From assembly GCF_001039355.2 (NCBI RefSeq), contig NW_019775557.1, positions 47,398 through 111,397 on the forward strand: 64,000 nucleotides of DNA, read 5' to 3'. The DNA is from Lingula anatina. Taxonomy: Eukaryota > Brachiopoda > Lingulata > Lingulida > Lingulidae. The position numbers were made by a program, and so were the translations under genes. The stretch's first letter is position 1, and each line of letters starts with the position of its first letter. A model generated the notes under the pieces. That model saw only the letters and a program-made list of their open reading frames with translations. It made no database searches and was not told where the DNA came from. Shown here piece after piece: positions 37,051-49,429 of this stretch.

Positions 37051-37639
37051 GATGAAATTTTAGACTACTGTGACTCCTGCTAAAACATTTGTCTACCTGA
37101 AGTGAAGCACCCACCTCTTATTTTAATGGAAAAAACATTTTATTTAATACCAAAAACATGATTTAACTCTGTAGCAAAAATGCACTGAAATGACATGCTG
37201 AATTTGTACTGATCTGATTTTCTTCAGGAAAAGCTTGTATTTTAAATAAAAGTAGAAAGACATCTTCTTCTTAAATAATTAAAATTAATCTCAAGATTTA
37301 TACGTATATATTTCTTTTCTTTTTCCAAAAGAGAAAACTCTCTTTTTAAAACCAAAAAATCCTAGTCTAATCAAACAAGCATAATATTTCATCCTTAGAA
37401 GAATTTGCACAATGTTGACATTGGATTTTTCTACAAACAAACAGATTTTGTTTGTACCCAGATACATAATCTAACTAGTTCTATTACGCATCACACTTGA
37501 ACTCTGCGACATTATATATTGTTTTTCCGTACTCAATTTGACCTGCATTTGTCCTACATTGCTCCAGGTTGAAAAAAGTTACGTAAGACCCTCTTAAAAT
37601 AAGTTGCCCATTTTTCTGTCACAGCCTATTTGTACCCTT

Positions 37640-38600
37640 CAGTGACCACTCAATAAACGCGTGAATGTTATTGAGTCTTCCTGCTGACCATGCAGTTTGC
37701 GCGGTCAGTCTCTCTCCTCGTGCGGCGAAGCATGCGCCGCGCTGATTGCAGCTTGTTTACCCATTTTCACGGTTGTCATATTAGCTTACGAAGCCTTCTC
37801 TTAGCACTAACTGGAGGCTTGTTTTTTATGTACTTTTCATTTCTGGCCCCAGTCACCCGTGATTATTGTTTGTTTTTCACCATTGCCCACTTCCCTTTCA
37901 TTTCACCCCCTGTTCCTCCCCCCCCCCCCCAAAATCTCTCTGCCACATGACCCTTCTTTCCTTTTTACTACACCTAAATCACTCATGCAGTTGCTTACTC
38001 TAATGTAACTAATGTGGCCAGAGCTTATCTTCGACCCTTCTAGCGCAAATACTTAACGGGATACAGTATTTCATAGACTGAATACAGCTGTCTCAATGAA
38101 CCTAGTTGTTATGATTCATTGCGTAAAATCTCTGCCTTCAGCTCTTTTTTCATGCTTCATTTGGAATCATCAGAGGTAATAGGTATGTGTCTTCCGCAAA
38201 TGATGGTTCAGTAAAATTGGGGGATTATTTATTAGAGGGAACAGCAAGTGCAAGGGAGTCTGGTATCAAACTGGGGGATTCCATGCAGAAAAGAGCAGAT
38301 TTGAGTCTCGTGGTTCTTGTTTGTCTTCCCTGTCGTCCTACAGTCCTGTGATCACTGATTCATTGAAGAATGCACCAAGTAGTGGTTCAACTGCAGCGGG
38401 GGTTTGGATAGCGTATGTGCGTGAATGCATGCTTGATGTTTGTGGCACCTGTGAAGGGTCGAAGGGAAGGTAGTGACCGTGAAAAGGACCTCGTTTGCTC
38501 CCGATCGCGCACAACATCACGCTTCCTCGCATCACCCTGACGTATGTGTCGTAGAGTACACTTAGCTAGGGGAGGGATTCCACCGGACCAAGAGCGCATG
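37640..38600. promoter_or_regulatory. CpG-containing block upstream of a TATA-like promoter
   Basis: Raised CpG at 37660-37760 (GCGCGGTC, GTGCGGCG, GCGCCGCGC) and again at 38390-38540. Short open frames on both strands carry no recognisable protein. It fits a promoter-proximal region. Confidence 0.3.
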
Positions 38601-38615
38601 TTAAAGCACAGATGT

Positions 38616-38707
38616 TATAAAAAACCACAGCAGCTGCGCTCTAGTACACCACGCAGACGGAGTGGCTTCGGCGTCGTTCACACGCACTCACACACGCTTC
38701 TTTGTAT
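38616..38707 (+). promoter_or_regulatory. Candidate TATA promoter and first exon
   Basis: TATAAAAAA begins at 38616-38617. Transcription would be expected to start about 30 bp on, near 38645-38650. About 60 bases later TTTGTAT is followed by a consensus GTAAGT donor at 38708. The block is GC-richer than its surroundings. A + strand alternative first exon spliced to 44215-44272 or 61721 is plausible; no start-site data are available here. Confidence 0.35.
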
Positions 38708-39006
38708 GTAAGTCAGATAATCCTGTAGTATCATTGTCGTATCTTTTGTTCTCATGTTTCTTAATAGGAGAGATACTGGTTTTAAGTAATTTTTGATAAT
38801 GTCAGGCTTGATAATGATCAGATTGGTTTTGGCAGAATATATTTCCCTTGCGGGTGTGAACTACGTCTCAGTTATCTGGTGTGTTCCTGTCTACTCTGCT
38901 TAAGTGGGCTCCGGCCGCCTGTCACAGGACGAGGACTGTCACAAATAATATCTGGGTTGCACTTAATCGTATCCCCTAATGACGGATCAAGATGTCGCCA
39001 GAAAAT

Positions 39007-39030
39007 AAAAATGGCGTGTCACAGTGATAG
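39007..39030 (+). promoter_or_regulatory. Outlying ATGGCG-motif copy
   Basis: AAAATGGCGTGTCACAGTGA resembles the first half of the 50-51 kb repeated motif; the GACCGCG half is missing. Confidence 0.3.
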
Positions 39031-39358
39031 TCATGAAAGAAAAATGTGATTTGCAATTTGCTTACCAGGATATTAACAATTAAGATTAGGTGCTGCTTAA
39101 TCAGAGAGAAATCCGAGAGCATGATTCAGTGGGGATATGGGAAATTTTATCTGAAAGATGCTGTAATGAATTTGTATCTGTAAACTGAGTGGATTCATTC
39201 ATACTGTTGCATTTTTAAGGCTTGAAATTTTCAACAGCCCACCAGTGGCGGTATGAAAGTAACTGTATATGTTATCCTTGAGAAAATATTTATTTCTTTC
39301 TACAAATATGGAAATTGAAAGTTTTGTTGTTAAAGAATAACTCATTTATCATTATCTC

Positions 39359-39642
39359 TTTACATTTGATTGAGATTACTTTTCATATTGACTGGAAGTT
39401 GATATAGACTTCATCCCATGATTTTCTTAACTCTTCAAGTTTTCTGAAATTATCTTAAAAATCCACAAAAATGTTCCTAACAATTAGTTTTTACCTTAAA
39501 GTTTACATTTGATATGGATTTATTTTTATATTGACTGGAAGTTTAAGTACACTTCATCCCAGGATTTTCTTAACTCTTTTCTGAAATATGTCTTAAAAAT
39601 CCACAAAAATGTTTCTAACAATTATTTTTTACCTTCAAGTTT
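39359..39642. repeat. ~143-bp tandem duplication
   Basis: TTTACATTTGAT...TATTGACTGGAAGTT, ACTTCATCCCA-GATTTTC and AAAAATCCACAAAAATGTT occur in the same order in 39359-39501 and 39502-39642, with small differences. Confidence 0.85.
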
Positions 39643-39644
39643 GC

Positions 39645-41880
39645 TAAAGCAGTAACAGTAAGACACGACGAAAATTAATAAATGACTCATAAACAAAGCC
39701 AGAAGACATTTTTCACAAGCATGTTTCTAAAAACATAAGAATTTCTTGATTTAGTCAGTGTTGTATTGAAAAGTTAAGAAAAGTTTTAAAAAATTGTTAA
39801 GACTTGAAAATTTCTGGATTTAAAAAATCATTCCAGTTTTCAGTCTCATTTTCTTCTAAATTGATAAAGTATTTTTCTTAAGAAAATTAGAAAATTAATC
39901 TGCAGCCAGATCTTTATAAGAAAAATTCTTACACTTCTTTTATTTGTGAGTAAGTTGAAATTAATTTTGTATAAAAAAAAACTATTTCATATTTTGGAGC
40001 TTGCATTTTATATAACCATTTAATTCTTAGCATTTCAATAAGAACAACTTTTCTTGTGTATAATAAAAAAACTTTGGCTATAGTGGTGTACTTATTGACA
40101 TGTTTTACTGTAACATTCTATAATAAAAAAAAAAGTCAGATTGAAATTATTTTGGTCAGTTTGACTTATTCTTTCATTTTAACTAGCTACCTAAGCTAGG
40201 GGGAATAATCCAATATGTATTCTCTCTTTCTCTCTCTCTCTCTCAAAATTCATATTTTCATGCATTGAAGCTGTGAAAACTACAATCAAATATATTTTGT
40301 AATTAAAGTAAAATTACATACCACCCCCTATGTGATAAGATACAACATTTTATATGAATAAAAGATCTGCAGAATTATGCAAAGAAATTGGAACTACTAA
40401 GCATATTCTGTAAATTACAAAATAAGTTTTCTAAAATTTAGAATTTGTAGATTCCTTTAATATATTCATTTTGCATCATTTCAAAAGGTAACATAGGCTT
40501 TTTCAGCATCAAACAAAAATAATAATTAGGCCTAATGATGAAGAAAGATTTTGACTGCTAAATCACTTCGGAAAATAAAAAATAAATCAAAGGAAATGAC
40601 CATGCTCATGAAACAAAAAAATCCTTTTTTTTAAATATGAAACAGTTTATTCCTTAGGGTTGAATTCAAACTATTATGGGACAAATAAAACTCATACATT
40701 TTGTCTGATGACCATTTCAGTTACTTTGCAAATTAAATTTTGTTAAATAACTTTTCAAAAATTATATATTTATTTAATCCAAATACACCATGGGAGACAG
40801 TGATTATTTATGGTCGGAGAAGATGTTAAGATAGAACTGGAACAATCCTTTACAATTATGCAGAGGTAGACTTGTTTGTAAATTTTACACAGATCTTTTT
40901 TATTTGCCCATGTAATCATGCTACTATATTTTATAGTCAGGTACTTAGGGATAGCCTCAAGAAAGCCTGTAAAAATAGCAAATGCCAAATTACTTTAATA
41001 AAATTTTGAAAATTTGCAAACACTGTATCAACTTTCTGCAATTTATCTACTGCAAATATGGTTTTCTTTTTAAGCTTATTAATAAAAAAGAATTGTTTAT
41101 ATACATCATCATGTATTTACAAGGGAAGTTTTTTGCTTAAGCATAACGAGCTCCTAACAATTATATATCCTTCATTACAAAAAGTAAAAAGAAATTCTAA
41201 TAAAATGTATTAAAGAAGGGATAATTAGTCCATTTCCAGCAGCCTTGTTTAATTATCAGACTTATATGTTCTAATGTGAAAATGTCAAAGTAACAGACAT
41301 AAGTCAAAAAATTTGTTCAAGGCTGCATAATTTCCTTTTACTTAAAGAAATATTGTATGGGAGTGGAAGGAATTTTTTACGTAAGCAATTGAAAACGGAA
41401 ACTCTACTGCTTCACAATTGAATTGAATTAAAGGGAAAGGCGATCTGACATTAAAGACAGTGTATGTTTAAGAATTATAAGTAGTGACATGGTCATGTGT
41501 TCGTGAACCTGTCTGGAGACAAAAATGAGTTATCCTTACTGCCAACCAGTTTTTAGAACCCAGTTTTACACAGTAACTTAGTTAGAAAGTTGGCCTTAAA
41601 AACAAACAGTATTATTGTGTTGCCACCCATGTCTCTGACAAGAAATTCTTGTGCATGTCAGTTGAGTGCATTTTACATGTCCATTCACTCCTGCAGCAGC
41701 ACACATTAATTTTCTTGTCATTACTAATTTTTTTGACCAAAAATTAGGTCTCCATCAGTTCAGGATTTATTGATGAAATTAGGGGGAAGTATACTTCTTT
41801 CAAAAAAAGTCTCTGAAGTAAAAAAACTGGCTGGCTTTTGATGATAGATGATGAGCACTGGACCAAATTAAAGTTTCAGT
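39645..41880. other. Noncoding, very AT-rich
   Basis: No exon or element recognised apart from a short (CT)n at 40222-40244. Confidence 0.5.
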
Positions 41881-41895
41881 TTTGCTGCACATGCA

Positions 41896-41898
<3 letters not shown>

Positions 41899-41943
<45 letters not shown>

Positions 41944-41948
41944 TGTGT
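41899..41948. repeat. (GT)n microsatellite
   Basis: About 25 GT units with one TATG interruption. Confidence 0.95.
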
Positions 41949-42459
41949 ACATGTGTGCCTGAAAATTGTATTTCATTTATTATTAATCCAAATTGAAATA
42001 TATATGTGCTTACAAAAATAAAAGAAAAATTGACAAGCAATTAGTTCTTCCTTTAAGAAAGTCATCATTCAAGTAGCTGCATTGCCTTTTATCTTTACTC
42101 CAAACCCAGGATAGAAATAAAGAGTTCTGGCAGCTTGAGTATAGGATAGGAAAAAAGAAAAATTGGCGATAAACTAGAAAAGCACGCAGAGAGTACAAAA
42201 CTCTGCCAAGGAAGATAAATTCCAAGTATTGTTAATTACTTCATTGATTAATTAATTGATTACCAAAAATTCTATCCTTCTCCCATTTGTGATGTATCCT
42301 GAAAATTTTATCAAGATCTGCCCATAAATTTTGAATGTAGGCTATTACCCTCCCGAACAGCTAAGGTAAAAACATAATGAAAGAGACAGTAATGTTCTCT
42401 ACTATAACACGAGGAGGTAAATATCTGATTGCCTACATGTAGTTTGTTGTATAGGTATT

Positions 42460-42535
42460 TTACCCCCTGGCAACCCCCTACTCATCCCCTCCACCCAACC
42501 TCGTCACCCTCTCCACCCACCCTCCTCTTAAAACT
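42460..42535. other. C-rich low-complexity tract
   Basis: Repeated CACCC/CCCTCC words, almost free of G. No gene. Confidence 0.6.
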
Positions 42536-44214
42536 TTTCTTAATTAAAAAGGCGCTCATGATTACCATTAAGTGCATGTGCTCTGTAGGGCATACTTATG
42601 CATTTGTCACTACCAAATGTATGCAAACAAAATTGATTTAAGATAAAATTAAATAAATTTAAATGTGCACATTTCATAACAAAAAAGTAATCAAAAGTAG
42701 CACTCAATTTGTTGAAATAATCGACAAAATCAACCCCTTTGCTGTGAACGCACTGTATCGATGGGGTAGTGTTGTACCTGTTGAACTGGTATTGTTGATA
42801 ATCTCTGTCCAAACTGTGGAGGATTAAAAGCTTGCTTGTCAGTGTCTGGCTTTTCCAGTGTGACATAACCCTTGGCTGGAGGGCAAGCTTTTACGGTTTA
42901 TATATAATGTTGTGAATACTGTAATAATTGTTGTTCTTGTTAGTTAAGGTGTGAAAGTATTCAAATCTTCGCAAGTTTTCTCCATCCAAAGCTGTATTAA
43001 GTGTTACGTTAACTGATTGTTTCTGATTCATGTTAGCAGTTTAGTTTAATGGGCGTAACTGTTGAGGATAAATATGATTAAATGAGGTGTTTGGCAGATG
43101 AAAAATTAGGGCCCTGAATGTGAACCTCATTTATATACTCAAGCCTACTCTTAACTCAGTGAGTGGTGGTCATATGTTAGGCCATTGTATTTTTTTTTTT
43201 TTTTTTTCATTTTTGTAGTTCTAGAAATATGAAATATATGATGGTGACATTAATGTCTTTCAATTATAAGCAGATAGATTGCACAATTATTGAAGAGGAC
43301 TTCAAAAGCAATCAAAACAACAAGAAAAATGTAAATGAGGAGAGGAGATTTCAAAGTTGGAAAGAAAGTTGAAAGAAAATATTAAGTAGTTCAAGCTACG
43401 TAGGTTATGTTCACGCAAATCCTAAAATTGGACCCAACTTATTTGTTATCACCTGAAAACAGATTTAAAGATGAGGGAAACAGAACAGAGGGGTTCTGAA
43501 TATACAAAAAGTTGGTTTAGCTCCTTGGCCCTTGCCAAAAGTGAGAAATTAACTGAAGTGAGACCTGTAAAAGTACTGCAAAATATCTCAGAATCTACCA
43601 TATGGTCAAGTATAATTTTAAGAAGTTAAAGTAACCCCCTCTTTCTCCTGTTCCTGCCATTTACTTTCTGCTGGTGAGCTCATAAAGAAATCAAAATTAA
43701 ATTTTGAGTATTCTGGTCATTTTTTTAACTAAGTCAGTGTGGACTTGACCAACATGACGAGAAGATAACAACTGATTATGAACATCATTACTTCAATACC
43801 TTTTCAAAATGTCAAACTCTCAGGATATATACATGTTGCTCTTCTTGAAAATGTAATTGTAATTATATTGAAGAAAAAAATGTATCCTCATAATGTTTTT
43901 TTTAATGAGAGATAAAAGATTGGCTTGAGACTTTTTTGTGTAATTTCTCAAGTTGTTATTAAACACATCGCATATTCATTACCTGGTCAGATAAAAAGGA
44001 AATCCGTTATTTAATTAACGGAAAGCTGCCATATCTGATTTACTCACACCTAAGTACACTCTCTTAGCTTCCACCTTTTATTAAATTTAATTTACCATTT
44101 CAAAATTGCTTTTTCATTTCCCTTTTCTTGCACTATATAATTATGGGATATGGAAATTCGCATCTTGTTCCATTGAGCACTCTCTGATCTTACTTCGCTT
44201 TATTTTTCTTTCAG

Positions 44215-44272
44215 ACTAGAAGGCTTAGACTATCAACAGAAAGCCAGATAGGTGATTCCAAGAAACTTTTAG
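44215..44272 (+). other. Candidate exon, 58 nt
   Basis: Acceptor CTTTATTTTTCTTTCAG is excellent and donor CTTTTAG|GTGAGT is strong. Only entry phase 0 is open (TRRLRLSTESQIGDSKKLL, leaving one base). The two other phases meet TAG inside. A second GTGATT donor-like word lies at 44252. Best read as a leader or lncRNA exon, or an alternative coding exon. Confidence 0.5.
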
Positions 44273-46422
44273 GTGAGTTATTCCTCGTGTCAGAGTTTGG
44301 TGGACAGGAACATTTGTGCTTTGGTACTGAAAAAAAAACTTGATAAAGTTCAATGTTGGTCCTTACTTAAACGCCTGATAAATTCTCCTTTTGTCAAGGG
44401 AATGTCCATTCAAATGGCAACCATAAACAATGATAAATTAACAAAGAGCTTGGAATCTTTCACAGTTTTTAAGTCGTTTTTGAAGCAGTTGAAAGAATTT
44501 GGAATTATCCACGTGCTTGTGCTTGGTGAGATAAAATGACATGGGATTTGAACAGGCGGACTTAAAATGAAGAGCCCTTTATTCCTTGAGTGGAGTGGTG
44601 TTCTCAAGTGCCAGTGAAAAAGATACCATTTCTCTCACCCATTGTTAACAAATAGTTAACAAATAATGTAAACATCCCTTGTGGTATTGCTCTGATGAAT
44701 TATGAAAGATTTGTCTTGTTGTGAAAAATCATAACATAATCAGAACATATTTTTTTTCTTTTTATCATCAACCTTCCTATTTTCTGTTTAAAAATTACCC
44801 CCCTTTAGCAAAGGCATGATACATTCTTGAAAAAAAATTAAATTAATACCCCCTTCGTAAAAATGAAAAAGTGTCTAAAAGGAATGTATTAAGTTTTTTA
44901 TTGAACTTGATAGAACATTGTCTGCTTACTGAACATTTTAATTGTATGTTTTCATGTCAAAATCTATTATAGTTTCCTTTGAGGTAATGTTATTTAAGAC
45001 AGCCCTTTTCATAATGATTTTATTCTGATTCTGAAACATTTTTTATCTTGAAAAGACTTTGAGGAAAATTATTCCCTGAAAAAATTACAATTCAGTATGG
45101 TTATGTTAACATTTTAGTTGGCCTTTTAAAGTGTTTATTGTAACAATTAATGAAAGTCATTGCTTTGATGAAAGAATTATTCTAAATTATGCTTGTTTTA
45201 GGTAGCTGCTCATGTTTTCAATTTAATGATGAAACCTTATGCCTTATCTGCAGAAACTGTCATCTTGCAAATAAATTCTATGGAGATATAAGGCCTTTGA
45301 AAAAAACTTCAGTGTAACTATTTGCTATGATAGTGTTCAAGGCTCTTTATTGTGTAATGATTCTTATATATAATGAAAGTTATCATTTTCATGTGATCTC
45401 ATTCTTGCGAAGTGTTCCTTTCCAATTACTCCCTTGAGGATTTCTCAAAAATATCAATAATTCACATGCCTTTACAGCATGTTTATTGGGTCTTTTTGTT
45501 TTCAGTATTGTTGCTTTTCTCTTTTTCATTTCACAGAAAGATTCAAGCACCTAAGAACTTAACTTATTTGCTCTATGTCTTTATAACACAAGATTGGGGA
45601 CTTGAATATGTATACATGATGAAGTCAGGTTAAGATGATACAAGAGATTCTCCCCAATAACCAAAGGTGTTTGTGATTATTTTTCCAGGGAAGAATGCAG
45701 TTTATGTTACCTGCATGTGCACTCTCAAGCCTTCTTTAAAAAGATAACATTTCAGTTAAACAATGCGAGAGCTCGATAGTGAAATTATTGATTCACATAG
45801 ATAAAGAAAAGGGGTATTTGATCAGGGATGGAGTTAATTGGTGGAAATTTTTTCTAAAAATAAGCACTCCGGTATATTAGCGGTATATAGACAATAGGCA
45901 AAGCCCTGTTATAGATGTCGCTTGTTTCTCAGAATCATTTTATGTCTCTGCACCATTGATTTAATTCCATTTCTTTGAAAATGTCATTTTGCAATATATA
46001 TATACATTTTACTTTTACGATAATGTAATAAATAATTATAATTCTAATGAATAAGTTTAAAACATTTTTATATTAAAGATAATTAAATATTTATTGTGAC
46101 TAATGTGTTTTATGAACTGGTGAAAAGCCAGTACAGAAAATACTGATACAAGTATGCAATATACATGTAGAAGAAGAGGATACAAAGCTACAATATATAA
46201 CATTAGACTACAATGCAACTATATAAATTAGATAAAGTATATTTCACTTCACACATCATCATCATCTTCTTCAGTTTTGTTAGGTCTTCTGTCCTGAATA
46301 ATCAGGGTTGGACCTTTTCCCACAAATGGTCCTCCTCCATTCTTGTCTTTTACTCGGGTCTGCATCCTTCAGCTTGGATCTGTCTTCTCTCTGCATTTAC
46401 TCCCTCCCTCCAAGTCAACCTT

Positions 46423-46590
46423 CAGAGGCGGATACAGAAACATTTTCTGACAGCTTTCCAAATTATCTTTCTTGATCCAGCCTCCAATTTTGACAGACTT
46501 CTGGTGGAAAAAATAAGATGCATGTCAATATAAACTTAAAAATTATGACTGTCTTCCAGAAGACCCAGAAAATGGCCTCCATCCAACCCT
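46423..46590 (+). repeat. Dispersed repeat, copy B
   Basis: It starts CAGAGGCGGATACAGAAACA and is collinear with 21425-21595. The GGCGGATMCAG start resembles termini of hAT-like non-autonomous elements, but no inverted right end was found. Confidence 0.6.
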
Positions 46591-47043
46591 GACCTTGACC
46601 CTCCTGGAAGCCTCCTTCCCTTCACCTCAGCTAATGAAAAAGTATAGCTTTGTTTGTCTAGACTTATTTCCAGGAATATGTCCCCTGATATCTGGGAATT
46701 AAACACTACCCCTATCACATTTCTGATAGAATTTCAAGTTTAAGGGGTTTCAGAACTTCTTTTCTGTTTCGCTATGTGTTCTGGATTTGCAGCTGTCATT
46801 TCTCTGGAGAAGTCTGACTGTCACCAGATGAAATATTGGCTTGTAAATATCAGTTTTTTTTCTATAGCTACTGGTCTATTGGTATATCTTTTGGATAGAA
46901 TTTTTATCTGCCTTTACCAGAAATTCCTCTATTTCCAATTGAAGAAAAAGCTGGAAAAGTTTCTTGTGAGGCTAAATATAGTAAATCTTTGTAATCTGTA
47001 TCTCAATGCAGTTTTACTCTTTATCAGTATCCTGCCCCCCCCC

Positions 47044-47049
<6 letters not shown>

Positions 47050-47082
<33 letters not shown>
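47050..47082. repeat. (AC)n microsatellite
   Basis: About 16 AC units after a poly(C)/CT tract. Confidence 0.95.
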
Positions 47083-47085
<3 letters not shown>

Positions 47086-48413
47086 GAAGATAAACTTACT
47101 CTCCATTATAACAACATATGGTGGAATTGTTTGTTTTTCTTAATTTCATTCCAGCATCCTTGAATGTATTACTGAAGATATGAGTTGGTCTTTATTGTCC
47201 ACAATATGGCTGGATGGACTGTTTGCAACACTTAAGCAGATTGTTTTCGTCCTGAAAATGAAATTATCAACCAAATAACATTTTTGACAAATTTCTTTTC
47301 TGTAAACCAGGAAATTAACTGAAATTTCTGATTTTTTAAATTTATTTTTATTTTTATTTATTTTTTTTTTTTTCAAGTTAAATGTCGTTTTCATAATTCT
47401 GATTTTCATGTTAGGAATAAACTCAATCTCTGCGCTGCACATGTCCTCAAAGCAAGGATTTGCTCATTCACTTGTGACAGACCTAAGTGGGTGACACCGT
47501 TAACATCAAGGTAATGACTGATTTCATACTCTTGCGAACTCAGAGGTAATGATGAAGTGAGGTGTGATAACTTTTAATTATCTTAAGATAAGTTTGCATG
47601 TCATGGAAATAATGACAAAAAGATTTTGCCCATTTGGAAATTAGTTTTCCTTTGGAACAAAAAATATTGGAACAAAAAGAAAAAAAATTTGGGGGGAGGG
47701 GGCGCAGAAATGATGGTAAAGAGGTGAATTTTTAGTTTCATTGCAACACATTGTTTGTTGGTGCTTGTGCTGTGAGATGGAACTTATGTCAGTATTAATA
47801 ATGGTGAACATACTATAACACACCCCTAATTGTCATTTATAGAATTTGATCACTTTCTGTTGAAGGTACTGAGACATGAGTGAGTTACACAATTTTTCTC
47901 TTAATGCATTTTTGTTCTTTGAGAGTTTTTCACTTTTAAGGACTTCTCTCTCTTGTTCTTCACCTAACGTACCACTTCAAATTGTTCCACTTCAAATTGT
48001 ACCAATAATAAAAAATGTGTCACCACAACAAAATTCTGTTTTTATTGGTATACTTTCTGAAATAGAATTTGGCAAAATTTTTGAAAGGAACTTAAAAACA
48101 TTAAATTTAGATGCTTTGGCCTTAATGAGTAAAGCATAACATAAAGGGCGTTTAAGTTATAGTTACATGATCCTGAAAATTTCTCAGAATGCACAGTAGA
48201 TTAAAATGCTTCGGGGAAAAGTTTCACGGAACAACCCCTTTTTGTTATTTTCTTCTTGCCACCTATGCGATATCTTCACTTGATTTCACCCATTTCCAGC
48301 GACATAATCATTAATGCCTTAAGGTTGTCGCACGTTTTTGTTATAAAAAATGTCTACATGCAATCTCGAGTATGATAGTTACTTCAAACGTGCGAACTTT
48401 TATTCCTTTACAG

Positions 48414-48430
48414 CAAGCTTCAGCTTGAAG
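48414..48430 (+). other. Possible 17-nt microexon
   Basis: TTTTATTCCTTTACAG precedes and GTAAGAAAA follows. The interval itself is a near palindrome (CAAGCTTCAGCTTG). Splice-site appearance is good, but an interval this short has high chance of being spurious. Confidence 0.2.
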
Positions 48431-49429
48431 GTAAGAAAAATGACAAGATTTTGATGCTGCTGTGAAAGGTATCACTGTATGATTGCTTTATTTAAACTTC
48501 ACATTGTCACACACTAATAATCAGCACATGAGTAAAATGTTTTGTACAAAGCATATAAAATCTGCATGTGTCTACTGTGCAGTCAATTCCTGGTGTACTA
48601 ACCTCATCGTAATTAAACATCTTGTTTCTCAAGAACAAGTTGCAGCAGCAGATATGGTGACAGTGATGGTGGAAAATGATCTCATTTTGAGTTTACTCTA
48701 TTCCACATCCAACAGCAGGTTAGATACTTCCATTTTCACAAATATTTAATGCACAAAGGCAAACTTGGATTATATGGTAATTACAACTTAGTCACTATTA
48801 TCTGAGGACAACTTATATGTTATAATGCAAAAGAGTTATGCAATTTGAAAGTTTGTCACATCTCCCAGTATTTTAGATGCATAACTTCAATATAAGTTGA
48901 TCACAATTTTCCCTGTTGTTTCACCTAAGTGCCTATGGCTTAAAATATGCAAGATATTGGCAAAAAAACTACAACCTCATAAGTACAGAGGGCAAAGATT
49001 GTTGCTTATACATGTTAATTGTAATAATACATAGCTGTGAATAGAGAGATGAAATAACTAGTAACAAACATGAAAATTTAGATAACTCCACCACTGTTAG
49101 TTATCTTAATTAACTATCAAGTGTACACTCTCAGTCATGTTTTCATTACATCAGACACTTTCCATTATCGTAGGAGATGAGGTTCTCTCAATCTAACGCC
49201 TTCGCCTCTTTACCGTTGTACAGATAATTTACCATAGTTTCCTTTAGCTACAGAGCTAGATTTCACAAAGTTACTTGTAACCCTTGCGATTTTTATCAGA
49301 TAACAAAATCGCGCATTATTATTTTGTCTTTTATAATTATTTATTGAAATGTTATTCAGGTTTAGAAGTAATGAAAATATTGGAAAGAGTTTTTTTCTCA
49401 TTGCACATGAAAATCGATTTCCATGCTTA

